Shown here: in pieces, positions 14,288 to 23,512 of the stretch
Layout of the letters: every line of letters starts with the position of its first letter
Numbering within the stretch: position 1 is the stretch's first letter
DNA from: Bacillota bacterium
GTDB lineage: Bacteria; Bacillota; Clostridia; DSM-8532
Direction of reading: 5' to 3'
Assembly (NCBI GenBank): GCA_023459915.1
Contig: JAEWSN010000260.1
Coordinates: 1-23,979 of the forward strand
DNA length: 23,979 nt
The notes under the pieces: generated by a model
Told to the model about the DNA's origin: nothing
What the model saw: only the letters and a program-made list of their open reading frames with translations
Databases searched by the model: none
Program-made: the position numbers and the translations under genes

Positions 14288-16153
14288 TTATTTAACCAGT
14301 TCTACATTGTAGAGGCCGGCGATGCCGTAACCGTCTGTCAGAACGGTCGGCGGGATGTTGGAGCCGTCATCCTTTTCGGGGAAGCCGGTCCATACGGATT
14401 CGTTCACGGTATGGAACAGGGAGGGACGATACATCAACCCGATGGTCGGTACGTCGGTGAGGTAGATCTTGTTCAGCTGGGTGTAGAGGTCCACGAGCTC
14501 GGAGGGATCCGCAACAGGGATCTTCTCGATGAGCGCGTCGGCTTCAGGATTGGAGTAACGGCCGTAGTTCCAGTACACGCGATCCGCGTCCACCAGTTCG
14601 CCGTTGTTGCTGTACATGGTGTTGTAGGAGCGGGTCCACGGGTTGGCGATGGAAGCGCCCGGGTAGGAGTTCATGATGATGTCGAAGTTGCCGGTCTGCA
14701 TGTCTTCGGTCCATGTCGGGGCATCGGGGAAGTAGGTGGTGATGTCCAGACCGATTTTCTTGCCTGCGGCAGCTACGATTTCAAGGGAAGCGTTCCAGTC
14801 GGTCCAGCCGGTGGGGCACTCAACCTTGAGGGAGATGTTCTTGCCGTCGATGTCACGGATGCCGTCGCCGTCGCTGTCCACGATGCCCGCATCGTCGAGC
14901 AGCGCGTTGGCTTCGTCAACCTGGTTGCCGGTCCACTGCAGCGGCTTGAGCTCGTCCTTGTTGATGAGGCTCTGTTCCGCGGCGGAGGGGTTCATCAGCG
15001 AGGGGCTGATGGGCAGGGTGTAGCCGGACATGGCGGTGGTGCCGATTTGGTTGTAGTCGGTGGCCATCGCGATGGCTTTGCGGACTTCGACGCGATCCAG
15101 ACCGTGGGACTTCATGTTGAAGATGGCGGTCGGGATGCTGGCGCCTTCATAATACGGCGGTTCGTCGATGAAGGTGGAGATGGGCAGGCCTTGGTCTTCC
15201 CACATTTTCCAGACTTCGGACATGAACTGCTGGGCTACGTCAACCTCGCCCTGCTGGAAGGCAACGGCGCCGGCGTTGTTGTCCTTGAAGATGTTGTGCG
15301 CGAGGTACTTCGGCACGGGGAGCTTGCCCCACATGGAAGCGTCCTGGCCCCAGTATTCGTCATTGCGGACCACGACAACCTTGGTGTTGTCGGCGAACAT
15401 GGGCTTGTAGGGACCGGAAGCGATGATGTCTTCGTTCTTGTCGGTCTTGACCTTGTCCGGATCGCCGCCGTTGCGTTCAACAACCTGCGAATACTGGTGT
15501 TCCGGAATGATGAAGATCTTCGGGAACTGCTCGATGACCTTCAGCGGGTTGTAGACCGCCGGGTCGTCGTTGGCGGTGAATTTGACGGTGTAGTCGTCCA
15601 CGGCTTCGACGGAGAGGAGGTACTTCCACATGTCGGCGCGGTTGGACTTCATTTCGTTGTGGATATTGAAGGTGTACACGACGTCGTGCGCGGTCAGCGG
15701 GGTGCCGTCGCTCCACTTGGCTGCCTTTTTGATCTTGATGGTGAAGACATTGCCTTCCTGTACATAGTCACCGTCGGCGAGCAGGGGATAAATCTTGCCG
15801 TCGAGCTGGTTGAACATGTAAAGGGTCTCATAGACCATGACGCGGGAGTAGTCGTTCTGGCTCATGAACCAGCAGTTCGGGTTGCTGGAGAGCGGGTTGT
15901 AGTCGTTGGGCGCGCTCCATTGCTGGCCGTTCCAGTACATGGTCTGGTCGCGGGGCAGCGCGTTCGGGTCTTCCACGGCGGGTTCTTCGGAAGCCTCGGG
16001 TGTGGCTTCGGGCGTTGCTTCCGCGGAAGCTTCGGGTGTGGCCGAGACGCTTGCGCTCGGGCTGGGGGTGGCGGCGGGCGTTGTGCCACCGCAGGCCGCA
16101 AACATGGAAATAACCAGCAATGCGGCAATCAGGATAGAGATCTTCTTTTTCAT
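14288..16153 (-). CDS. Family 5 solute-binding lipoprotein of a peptide/nickel-type ABC importer
   Basis: A 621-residue extracytoplasmic binding protein. The signal peptide MKKKISILIAALLVISMFAAC has a lipobox with Cys21. A flexible tether (about 22-65) rich in Ala, Thr, Pro, Ser and Glu follows. The SBP_bac_5 fold then shows AKWSDGTPLTAHDVVYTF, a peptide-binding family signature, and later VRKAIAMATDYNQIG and a GTGP-like DDAGI helix region. It is the first gene of the operon; GAGGAG lies 6 nt before the ATG, and the longer frame to 16285 has no site. The ligand is probably a peptide, but family 5 also binds sugars, nickel and opines, so specificity is open. Confidence 0.94.
   Translation of the reverse strand: MKKKISILIAALLVISMFAACGGTTPAATPSPSASVSATPEASAEATPEATPEASEEPAVEDPNALPRDQTMYWNGQQWSAPNDYNPLSSNPNCWFMSQNDYSRVMVYETLYMFNQLDGKIYPLLADGDYVQEGNVFTIKIKKAAKWSDGTPLTAHDVVYTFNIHNEMKSNRADMWKYLLSVEAVDDYTVKFTANDDPAVYNPLKVIEQFPKIFIIPEHQYSQVVERNGGDPDKVKTDKNEDIIASGPYKPMFADNTKVVVVRNDEYWGQDASMWGKLPVPKYLAHNIFKDNNAGAVAFQQGEVDVAQQFMSEVWKMWEDQGLPISTFIDEPPYYEGASIPTAIFNMKSHGLDRVEVRKAIAMATDYNQIGTTAMSGYTLPISPSLMNPSAAEQSLINKDELKPLQWTGNQVDEANALLDDAGIVDSDGDGIRDIDGKNISLKVECPTGWTDWNASLEIVAAAGKKIGLDITTYFPDAPTWTEDMQTGNFDIIMNSYPGASIANPWTRSYNTMYSNNGELVDADRVYWNYGRYSNPEADALIEKIPVADPSELVDLYTQLNKIYLTDVPTIGLMYRPSLFHTVNESVWTGFPEKDDGSNIPPTVLTDGYGIAGLYNVELVK
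15990..16043. repeat. 18-bp period repeat in the lipoprotein tether
   Basis: GAAGCCTCGGGTGTGGCT (15990-16007) and GAAGCTTCGGGTGTGGCC (16026-16043) are nearly the same and lie exactly 36 bp (two periods) apart, with a diverged unit between. They encode the ATPEAS-type tether. Confidence 0.7.
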
Positions 16154-16593
16154 AATATGCTCCTCTTCCATTCTGTCATGTTGCACCGGCTGTCCGGTGC
16201 CCTCTGCCTCAACGTGTTGTCGGCTCGGATGCGAAAAGAGAAGGATTGGGACCAGTTTCGGTTCCGGTTGGCTCGCGGCCCACAAGAAATGGTTGTCCTG
16301 ACGCTGCTTCGCCTCCTTTCACAAATCATGACACCCCGGTGGGCGGGAGATGCAGACCGGAAACCGGTACAGTTCGTCTGTCCATGAACCTGTAGACGAT
16401 GCTATCGGATCCTTTACCACCAAACAACAGGCAAAACCGTAATTTTGCACGAATTGCCGGTAAAAAATCCTGATCGCCCGGTGATTTTCACGAAAGGCCA
16501 TCGCATGAACGCCGCCACTTTTCACAAAAACGGGAGACCCATTTGTGGCAAAGGACGAAAGAACGAATATCGATAACCTGACGAACCATTCCC
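16154..16593 (-). other. Long leader region of the ABC importer operon, no gene seen
   Basis: About 430 nt separate the predicted transcription start (near 16587) from the binding-protein ATG. No reading frame here has a believable ribosome site and coding character, although a consensus-like AAAGGAGG (minus strand, near 16311-16319) is not followed by a usable start. A hairpin GCACCGG/CCGGTGC (16183-16200) lies just before the operon's ribosome site. I recognise no known riboswitch class. A nearer, weaker promoter cannot be excluded. Confidence 0.45.
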
Positions 16594-16622
16594 ATCTTAT
16601 GACGACATGGGTGGGATGTCAA
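16594..16622 (-). promoter_or_regulatory. Candidate promoter of the ABC importer operon
   Basis: On the minus strand TTGACA (16622-16617, perfect) and TAAGAT (16599-16594, 4/6) are spaced exactly 17 bp apart. This is the best match to a sigma-A promoter in the 662-bp gap 16154-16815. An ATTGGC/GCCAAT inverted repeat (16661-16675) lies about 40 bp upstream of it and could be a regulator site. Confidence 0.55.
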
Positions 16623-16724
16623 GAATGAATACTGACAAAACGGATGATGTAATCGTTGCCATTGGCAGGGCCAATTGTAAAAAGTGCACAAAACGAATGG
16701 TGCAACCCGGTGCTTTCCATTTTT

Positions 16725-16785
16725 GACAAATGTGCGGGCAGACACGTGAAGATGCCTGCACGGCAAGCATCTTCACACATTTGTC
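16725..16785. repeat. Nested inverted repeat after the dehydratase-like gene
   Basis: Outer arms GACAAATGTG (16725-16734) and CACATTTGTC (16776-16785) and inner arms GTGAAGATGC (16746-16755) and GCATCTTCAC (16767-16776) are both perfect 10-bp inverted repeats. The right arms share one base, and an 11-nt spacer separates the left arms. It lies 31 nt downstream of the minus-strand operon's stop and may form its 3' end, but no clean U-tract follows on that strand. Confidence 0.75.
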
Positions 16786-16815
16786 TTTGCAGTTGAAATG
16801 GGATCAGGGGACTGG

Positions 16816-18120
<1,305 letters not shown>

Positions 18121-18123
18121 CTG

Positions 18124-21100
18124 TCAGGGTCTCCCTTCCAGCGCGGGTACCGGGACCCGCGCGTCCATTGTCGCGTCCTGTGGCAGCACCCGCCGGGCCT
18201 GCCGGGCGTCCCAGGCGGCCAGCAGGCTGCGGATGCGGATTTTGACCGCGCCAAGGTTGTCGATGTCGTCAATCTTCAGCTGGGTGTAGAGCTTGCCGGA
18301 CGCTTCCACAATGGCGCGCACCTCGTCGGTGGTGATGGCGTCGAGCCCGCAGCCGAAGGAGACCAGCTGCACCAGCGCGCAGTCGTCGTGTTCGGCGGCA
18401 TACCGGGCGGCATTGTACAGCCGGGAATGGTACATCCACTGGTTGAGCACCTTCACCGGCGCGGGCTTTCCCAGATGGGCGACGGCGTCTTCCGTGACAA
18501 CCACCAGGCCGAGGGAGGAGAGCAGTCGGTCGATGCCGTGGCTCACCTCCGGATCCACATGATATGGCCGGCCGGCCAGAATCGCAACGCGGCGGCCGTT
18601 TTCCCTGGCCCACGCGAGCGCCTGTTCCCCGCGCGCGCGCATGTGGGCCAAAAAGTCTTCATATGCTGCATAGGCGCGTGTGATGGCGGCCCGGGTGACC
18701 TTGGCGGGAACACCGAAGGTCTCCTTGAACCACACCACCGCCTTGCGGGTGAAATCCTTTGGCCGATGCAGCCCGAAATAGGGGGTCAGGTACCGGATGT
18801 CCGCCAGCGCCGGCGCATTGGCCGCGAGCAGCTCCGGATAATAGGCCACCACCGGGCAGTTGTAGTGGTTGTCGGCCATCTCGGTTTCCTTGAAGTTGTA
18901 GGGGAGGCATGGGTAGAAGATGGTGTCGAGTCCTTTGGCCAGCAGATTCTCAATGTGCCCGTGGCTGAGTTTGGCCGGGTAGCAGACTGTATCCGAGGGG
19001 ATGGTGTGCTGCCCCTCGGCGTACATCTCCCGGGAGGACAGATCCGACAGCACCACCTCGAAGCCGCAGGCGGAGAACAGGGTGTGCCAGAAGGGGAGGT
19101 TCTCGAACATGTTCAGCACCATCGGCAGGCCGATGCGGCCCCGGTGCTGCGTCGCCGCTCCCGTGCCCGAACCGGAAGCTGTCGCCGGACCTGCGCCTGC
19201 GCCCGTCCCCGAACCGGAAGCGGTCGCCGCTCCCGTGCCTGCGATTGTGCCCGTGCCGGAATCCGGGCCTGTGCCGTACTGTCGCAGCCATTCGTACTTT
19301 TCCCGGAACAGGTTGGGCAGCCCGGGATCGTCCTTTTCACGCAGCGGGCGGGAGCACCGGTTGCCGGTGAAGTGGCGCCGGCCGTTGGCAAAGGTGGTGA
19401 TGGTCATCCGGCAGTTGTTGCCGCACAGGCCGCAGCGCGTCTCCCTGGATTGGAAGGAAAAGGCCTCGAGCTCCGCCAGGGAAACCAGCCCGGGCTGCGC
19501 GGGCGGATTGTCCATCACGGAAAGCGCGGCGCCGTAGGCCCCCATCAGGCCCGCGATGCCGGGACGGACCACGCGTGTGCCCAGTTCCTTTTCAAAGGCC
19601 CGCAGCACGGCGTCATTGTAGAAGGTGCCGCCCTGCACCACCACATGCCGGCCCAGCTGGTCGGCATGGTTGACGCGGATGACCTTGTAGAGCGCGTTTT
19701 TCACCACGCTGACGGCCAGGCCCGCGGAAATGTCGGAAAGCTGCGCGCCTTCCTTTTGCGCCTGCTTGATGGAGGAGTTCATGAACACCGTGCAGCGGGT
19801 GCCCAAATCCACCGGCGTGCGGGACTGCAAAGCCAGCGCGGCGAAGGAGGCCGCGTCGTGGCCCAGCGCGCGCGCATAGGTTTCGATGAACGATCCGCAA
19901 CCGGAGGAGCACGCCTCGTTGAGCATGATGCTGTCCACGGCGCCCTGCCGCAGATGGAAGCATTTGATGTCCTGGCCGCCAATGTCGAGGATGAAGTCCA
20001 CGTCCGGCTGGAAATGTCGTGCCGCCCGCGCGTGGGCCACCGTCTCCACCAGCCCCAGATCCAGGGAGAAGGCGTTTTTCATGAGATCCTCGCCGTAGCC
20101 GGTGACCGCGCTGCCCCGGATGCGGATGCGATCCCCGCACAGGGCGCGAATCTCCTTGAGCTTCTGATGAACCATGCCCAGCGGGTTGCCCTTGTTCGAG
20201 CCGTAGTGGCTGAACAGGATGCCGCCGTCGGTGTCGAGCAGCACCAGCTTGGTGGTGGTGCTGCCGCAGTCGATGCCCAGCCAGGCGTCTCCGCGGTATC
20301 CCTGAATGTCGGTATATGCGGTGTCGGCAGCCGCGTGGCGTGCCCGGAATGCCGCAAGTTCGGCCTCGTCCTTGAACAGCGGCGGCAACGGATGGGTCAG
20401 CGAGGTGATTTCCTCCGCCTCCGCAAACCGTCGCACCCACTGCGCCGCAGGCATTTCCGCATGATCCGCGGCTGCAAGCGCGGCGCCCATCGCCACGAAG
20501 AAAGCCGCGTTCTCCGGGAACCGTGCCTGCTCCCGGGTCAGATGCAGCGTGTTGACAAATGCCTGACCCAGGCTTTTGAAGAAGGTCAGCGGGCCGCCCA
20601 GAAACGCGACATTGCCGGCAATGCGCCGGCCTTGGGCAAGGCCTGTCACCGTTTGGTTCACCACCGCCTGGAAAATGGAGGCGGCAATGTCCTCCCTGGC
20701 GGCCCCCTGGTTGATCAGCGGCTGGATGTCCGACTTGGCGAAAACCCCGCAACGGGAGGCGATGGGATACGTGCGGGTGCTCCCCGCCGCCAGGTGATCA
20801 AGCTCGTCCGGGGCGACATCGAGCAGGGTGGCCATTTGGTCGATGAACGCGCCGGTGCCCCCGGCGCATGATCCGTTCATGCGCTGGTCGAGCCCGCCGG
20901 TGAGGAAGATGATTTTTGCGTCCTCGCCGCCGAGCTCCACCACCACATCAGTGCCCGGCAGCCAGCGCTGTACGGCCTGGGCCGCCACATGGACCTCCTG
21001 GACGAAGGGCAGATCCATGGCTTTGGCCAGCCCCAGCCCCGCGGAACCCGTGACCGCCAGCCGGAAGGACGCCTCCGGAAAGCGGGCGGCCGCTTCCTCG

Positions 21101-21237
21101 AGCAGGGTCAGGGTGGTTTCCCGGATTTTGGCCTGATGCCGTTCATACCGCTGGTATCGAAGCACACCGGTCTCATCGGTGAGCACCAGCTTGACGGTGG
21201 TGGAGCCGGCGTCGAGTCCGGCGAGCAAAGACTTCAT
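18124..21237 (-). CDS. Double acyl-CoA dehydratase activase with DUF2229 domain
   Basis: A 1037-residue protein. Activase domain 1 (about 1-255) has GLDAGSTT (7-14), GGEDAK and cluster-ligand candidates C124 and C163. Activase domain 2 (about 318-575) has GIDCGSTTTK (321-330), GGQDIK, C443/C447 and C482. Both are ASKHA-fold ATPases that in HgdC-type activases share a [4Fe-4S] cluster across a dimer. A Cys motif, CGLCGNNC (602-609) with C628, follows. Next is a low-complexity Gly/Thr/Ala/Ser linker (about 655-697), and then the DUF2229/dehydratase-like part (700-1037) with SDTVCYPAKLSHGH and FGCGLD. The start at 21237 has AGGAGG 6 nt upstream and overlaps the tetR stop as ATGA; the longer frame to 21435 is antisense-free but lies inside tetR. 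It probably energises electrons for the next gene's product. Confidence 0.92.
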   Translation of the reverse strand: MKSLLAGLDAGSTTVKLVLTDETGVLRYQRYERHQAKIRETTLTLLEEAAARFPEASFRLAVTGSAGLGLAKAMDLPFVQEVHVAAQAVQRWLPGTDVVVELGGEDAKIIFLTGGLDQRMNGSCAGGTGAFIDQMATLLDVAPDELDHLAAGSTRTYPIASRCGVFAKSDIQPLINQGAAREDIAASIFQAVVNQTVTGLAQGRRIAGNVAFLGGPLTFFKSLGQAFVNTLHLTREQARFPENAAFFVAMGAALAAADHAEMPAAQWVRRFAEAEEITSLTHPLPPLFKDEAELAAFRARHAAADTAYTDIQGYRGDAWLGIDCGSTTTKLVLLDTDGGILFSHYGSNKGNPLGMVHQKLKEIRALCGDRIRIRGSAVTGYGEDLMKNAFSLDLGLVETVAHARAARHFQPDVDFILDIGGQDIKCFHLRQGAVDSIMLNEACSSGCGSFIETYARALGHDAASFAALALQSRTPVDLGTRCTVFMNSSIKQAQKEGAQLSDISAGLAVSVVKNALYKVIRVNHADQLGRHVVVQGGTFYNDAVLRAFEKELGTRVVRPGIAGLMGAYGAALSVMDNPPAQPGLVSLAELEAFSFQSRETRCGLCGNNCRMTITTFANGRRHFTGNRCSRPLREKDDPGLPNLFREKYEWLRQYGTGPDSGTGTIAGTGAATASGSGTGAGAGPATASGSGTGAATQHRGRIGLPMVLNMFENLPFWHTLFSACGFEVVLSDLSSREMYAEGQHTIPSDTVCYPAKLSHGHIENLLAKGLDTIFYPCLPYNFKETEMADNHYNCPVVAYYPELLAANAPALADIRYLTPYFGLHRPKDFTRKAVVWFKETFGVPAKVTRAAITRAYAAYEDFLAHMRARGEQALAWARENGRRVAILAGRPYHVDPEVSHGIDRLLSSLGLVVVTEDAVAHLGKPAPVKVLNQWMYHSRLYNAARYAAEHDDCALVQLVSFGCGLDAITTDEVRAIVEASGKLYTQLKIDDIDNLGAVKIRIRSLLAAWDARQARRVLPQDATMDARVPVPALEGRP
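19151..19264. repeat. Tandem repeat encoding a low-complexity linker in the activase protein
   Basis: Plus-strand units at 19151-19180 (30 bp), 19181-19222 and 19223-19264 (42 bp each) all start GTCGCCG and share CCGAACCGGAAGC or a close variant. They encode ATASGSGTGA-type copies in residues about 661-698. All lengths are multiples of three. Confidence 0.8.
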
Positions 21238-21836
21238 GTCATACCTCCTGATGTCGGCGGGCCGGCCTGGTCCAGCGTCCGGGACAGGATTGTCACCATG
21301 CCGGTGATGCAGCCGGTGATGTCCGGTTCGGGCGCGAAGGCCTTGACAATGCGATGGGCCATGAACAGCCCCCAGACCATGCACAAAAAGGACACCGCCA
21401 TGGATACCGCGGTGTCCTCGGAAATGTTTGCGCATCGCCGCAGGTATTCCGCGAGGAGGCGCTTGTTCCGGTTGGCAATCATGGGAACGGGGATGATGTT
21501 GCCTTCGAGGAAGGACTGTTCCCGCAGCTCCATGCGCACCAGGGGCTCGTTGTCACAGAAAAAGCGGTACAGGGAGAAGCCGAAATCCAGCAGGGCCTCC
21601 TGTGCCGTTTTGCCGCTGTCCTTCTCGAAAGAGGCATAGACGCCGGAGGTGGAGCCGAAATGATCGAAAACAGCCTCATACAGGGCTGTTTTCGTGCCAA
21701 AATGGCGGAACAGGGTGACCTCGTTCACGCCTGCCTTGCGCGCGATGAGCCGGGTGCTGATGTTGTGGAAGCCTTTTTCCGCAAACAGATCACGGGCGGC
21801 GGAAAGGATGCTGGTGGCGGTATCCGTTTGGGGCAT
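21234..21836 (-). CDS. TetR/AcrR family transcriptional regulator
   Basis: A 200-residue regulator. The N-terminal helix-turn-helix spans about 27-47 (ISTRLIARKAGVNEVTLFRHF), preceded by ILSAARDLFAEKGF, the classic TetR opening. The C-terminal ligand domain (about 60-190) is divergent, so the effector cannot be guessed. GGGAGG lies just upstream of the ATG at 21836. It is the first gene of the activase/dehydratase operon; its stop codon overlaps the activase start (ATGA). A palindrome on its own promoter (21891-21910) suggests autoregulation of the whole operon and perhaps of the divergent dehydrogenase. Confidence 0.93.
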   Translation of the reverse strand: MPQTDTATSILSAARDLFAEKGFHNISTRLIARKAGVNEVTLFRHFGTKTALYEAVFDHFGSTSGVYASFEKDSGKTAQEALLDFGFSLYRFFCDNEPLVRMELREQSFLEGNIIPVPMIANRNKRLLAEYLRRCANISEDTAVSMAVSFLCMVWGLFMAHRIVKAFAPEPDITGCITGMVTILSRTLDQAGPPTSGGMT

Positions 21837-21890
21837 GGGACCTCCCGATGCGCAAAAGACTGCTTGCCGGCGCCTGTCAGCGGCGCATCC

Positions 21891-21910
21891 ATGCAAGTGC
21901 TTGCTTGCAT
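21891..21910. promoter_or_regulatory. Candidate TetR operator
   Basis: ATGCAAGTGCTTGCTTGCAT has perfect 7-bp arms (ATGCAAG/CTTGCAT) and an overlapping GCAAG-TG-CTTGC palindrome. It covers the predicted transcription start of tetR (near 21905), just downstream of the -10, which is the right place for repression. Confidence 0.6.
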
Positions 21911-21911
21911 C

Positions 21912-21940
21912 AGTGTACCTGTTTGCCGGGAGGCTGTCAA
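21912..21940 (-). promoter_or_regulatory. Promoter of the tetR-activase-dehydratase operon
   Basis: On the minus strand a perfect -35 TTGACA (21940-21935) is 17 bp from the -10 TACACT (21917-21912, 4/6). The start near 21905 leaves about 70 nt of leader before the tetR ATG. Confidence 0.65.
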
Positions 21941-22016
21941 AAGCGGCATCAGGCGTCGGGCATCACGGCGCGACGTGGAAGGCATGTTTGTTTTTGTCTT
22001 GATTGTATTGAAATTG

Positions 22017-22045
22017 TTGATTTGTGTCTGATTGTGTTGTAAAAT
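22017..22045 (+). promoter_or_regulatory. Promoter of the dehydrogenase-E2 unit
   Basis: TTGATT (22017-22022, 4/6) and TAAAAT (22040-22045, 5/6) are 17 bp apart, inside a G+T-rich stretch (about 21984-22045) with almost no C. The start near 22052 gives a leader of about 110 nt. Within the 325-bp divergent gap 21837-22161, only these promoters, the operator and the hairpin at 22129 are seen. Confidence 0.6.
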
Positions 22046-22128
22046 GAGGCATATCAACCGGACACGAAGAACCACCTCATGCATGGGGCATGATCCGTGG
22101 CATGATATGCTGAACCAAAATCCCGCAC

Positions 22129-22147
22129 GCGCCGGCAGCTTCGGCGC
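22129..22147 (+). promoter_or_regulatory. Small hairpin next to the dehydrogenase ribosome site
   Basis: GCGCCG (22129-22134) pairs with CGGCGC (22142-22147) over a 7-nt loop, ending directly before AAGGAGG (22148-22154). It could tune translation start, but it leaves the ribosome site itself free. The effect is inferred. Confidence 0.4.
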
Positions 22148-22161
22148 AAGGAGGCATTCCC

Positions 22162-23424
22162 ATGACAACAAAAGCCGTTCGCATGTATGGCAAGCGCGAT
22201 TTGCGCCTGGATACCTTTGAACTCCCGGAACCCAAGGACGATGAAATCCTGGCCGAGATCATCTCCGACAGCCTGTGCATGTCTTCCTGGAAGGCGGCCA
22301 ATCAGGGCGCGGATCACAAGCGGGTGCCCAATGACATCGCCGAGAACCCCGTGATCGTCGGCCATGAATTCTGCGGCCGGGTGTTGCGCGTCGGCGCCAA
22401 ATGGGCGGATCAGTTCAAGCCCGGCGACAAGTATGCCATCCAGCCGGCCCTGAACCTGCCGGAAAACCCGTATGCCGCGCCTGGATACTCTTTCCGCCTT
22501 ATCGGCGGCAGTGCCACGCACATCATCATCCCCAATGAGGTCATGGCCCAGGGATGCCTGCTGCCCTACGACGGGGACGCCTTTTTCCATGGTTCGCTCT
22601 CCGAACCCATGTCCTGCATCGTTGGCGCGTTCCATGCCAACTACCACACCACGCAGGGCAGTTATGATCATCAGATGGGCATCGTGGAGGGCGGCAACAT
22701 GGCCATCCTCGCAGGGGTGGGACCCATGGGCCTTGGGGCCATCGACCTGGCCATCCATGGCGATCGCAAGCCGGGCCTGCTGGTGGTCACCGATATCGAC
22801 TCCGCCCGCCTGGCCCGCGCCGAATCCCTGTTTCCGGTGGCGGAAGCGGCTTCCCACGGCGTCCGTCTGCTGTATGTCAACACAGCCGAGCCGGGTCGGG
22901 ACGTGGCGTATTTACGGGGGCTGACCCCCGACGGCTTTGACGATGTGTTCGTGTTCGCGCCGGTGCGTCCGGTGGTGGAGATGGGAGACAAGCTGCTTGG
23001 GCACGACGGGTGCCTCAACTTTTTCGCCGGTCCGGGAAAAACGGATTTCTCCGCGGAGTTCAACTTCTACAATGTCCACTACAACGCCACCCATATCGTC
23101 GGCACCAGCGGCGGCAACACCTCTGACATGCTCGAGTCCCTCCAGATGATGTCTTCCGGCCGCATCAATCCCGCCGCCATGGTCACACACATCGGCGGAC
23201 TGGACTGCGTGGTCGACACCACGCTTGAGCTGCCCAACATCCCCGGTGGCAAGAAGCTCATCTACACACAGATTTCCATGCCATTGACCGCATTGACCGA
23301 TTTGGCCGAAAAAGGCAAGGCGGACCCGATGTTCGCCAAGCTCGCGGAACTGGTCGACGGGGCGAACGGGCTGTGGTCCGTGAAGGCGGAGGAATACCTG
23401 CTGGCGCATGCCACACGGATTTGA
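22162..23424 (+). CDS. Zinc-binding dehydrogenase (L-sorbose-1-phosphate reductase-like)
   Basis: A 420-residue medium-chain dehydrogenase. Catalytic zinc candidates are C39 (SDSLCMSSWK), H68-E69 (VGHEFCG) and the EPMSC segment. The NAD(P)-binding fold shows GVGPMGLGAIDLA. The four-Cys lobe that holds structural zinc in classical alcohol dehydrogenases is absent (the YAIQPALNLPENPY region has no Cys), which is typical for the SorE-like group. Length and opening (KAVRMYGKRDLRLDTFELPEP) fit that group. AAGGAGG lies 7 nt upstream. The downstream neighbour is an E2 subunit of a 2-oxo acid dehydrogenase complex, 88 nt later, so it may make or use a keto compound for that complex. The exact substrate is uncertain. 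Confidence 0.88.
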   Translation: MTTKAVRMYGKRDLRLDTFELPEPKDDEILAEIISDSLCMSSWKAANQGADHKRVPNDIAENPVIVGHEFCGRVLRVGAKWADQFKPGDKYAIQPALNLPENPYAAPGYSFRLIGGSATHIIIPNEVMAQGCLLPYDGDAFFHGSLSEPMSCIVGAFHANYHTTQGSYDHQMGIVEGGNMAILAGVGPMGLGAIDLAIHGDRKPGLLVVTDIDSARLARAESLFPVAEAASHGVRLLYVNTAEPGRDVAYLRGLTPDGFDDVFVFAPVRPVVEMGDKLLGHDGCLNFFAGPGKTDFSAEFNFYNVHYNATHIVGTSGGNTSDMLESLQMMSSGRINPAAMVTHIGGLDCVVDTTLELPNIPGGKKLIYTQISMPLTALTDLAEKGKADPMFAKLAELVDGANGLWSVKAEEYLLAHATRI

Positions 23425-23512
23425 ACCGGATGATGCGTCTGCGCATGCCACACTTCTGAATCATTCCAAGCTGCCGGTGTCGGCCTTGTGACAAGCACCG
23501 AAGGAGGAACCC

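Noticed and set aside
16311..16319. Consensus-like ribosome site on the minus strand in the ABC operon leader
   Set aside because: No ATG, GTG or TTG lies at a suitable distance in a frame with coding character, so no leader peptide is called.
13589..16387. A 932-codon plus-strand frame antisense to the permease and binding-protein genes
   Set aside because: It is a shadow of GC-rich codon use on the minus strand; there is no ribosome site and no domain, and it spans the real genes and their gap.
16319..16525. A 68-codon minus-strand frame in the operon leader
   Set aside because: It lacks a ribosome site and has no recognisable features; it is probably chance.
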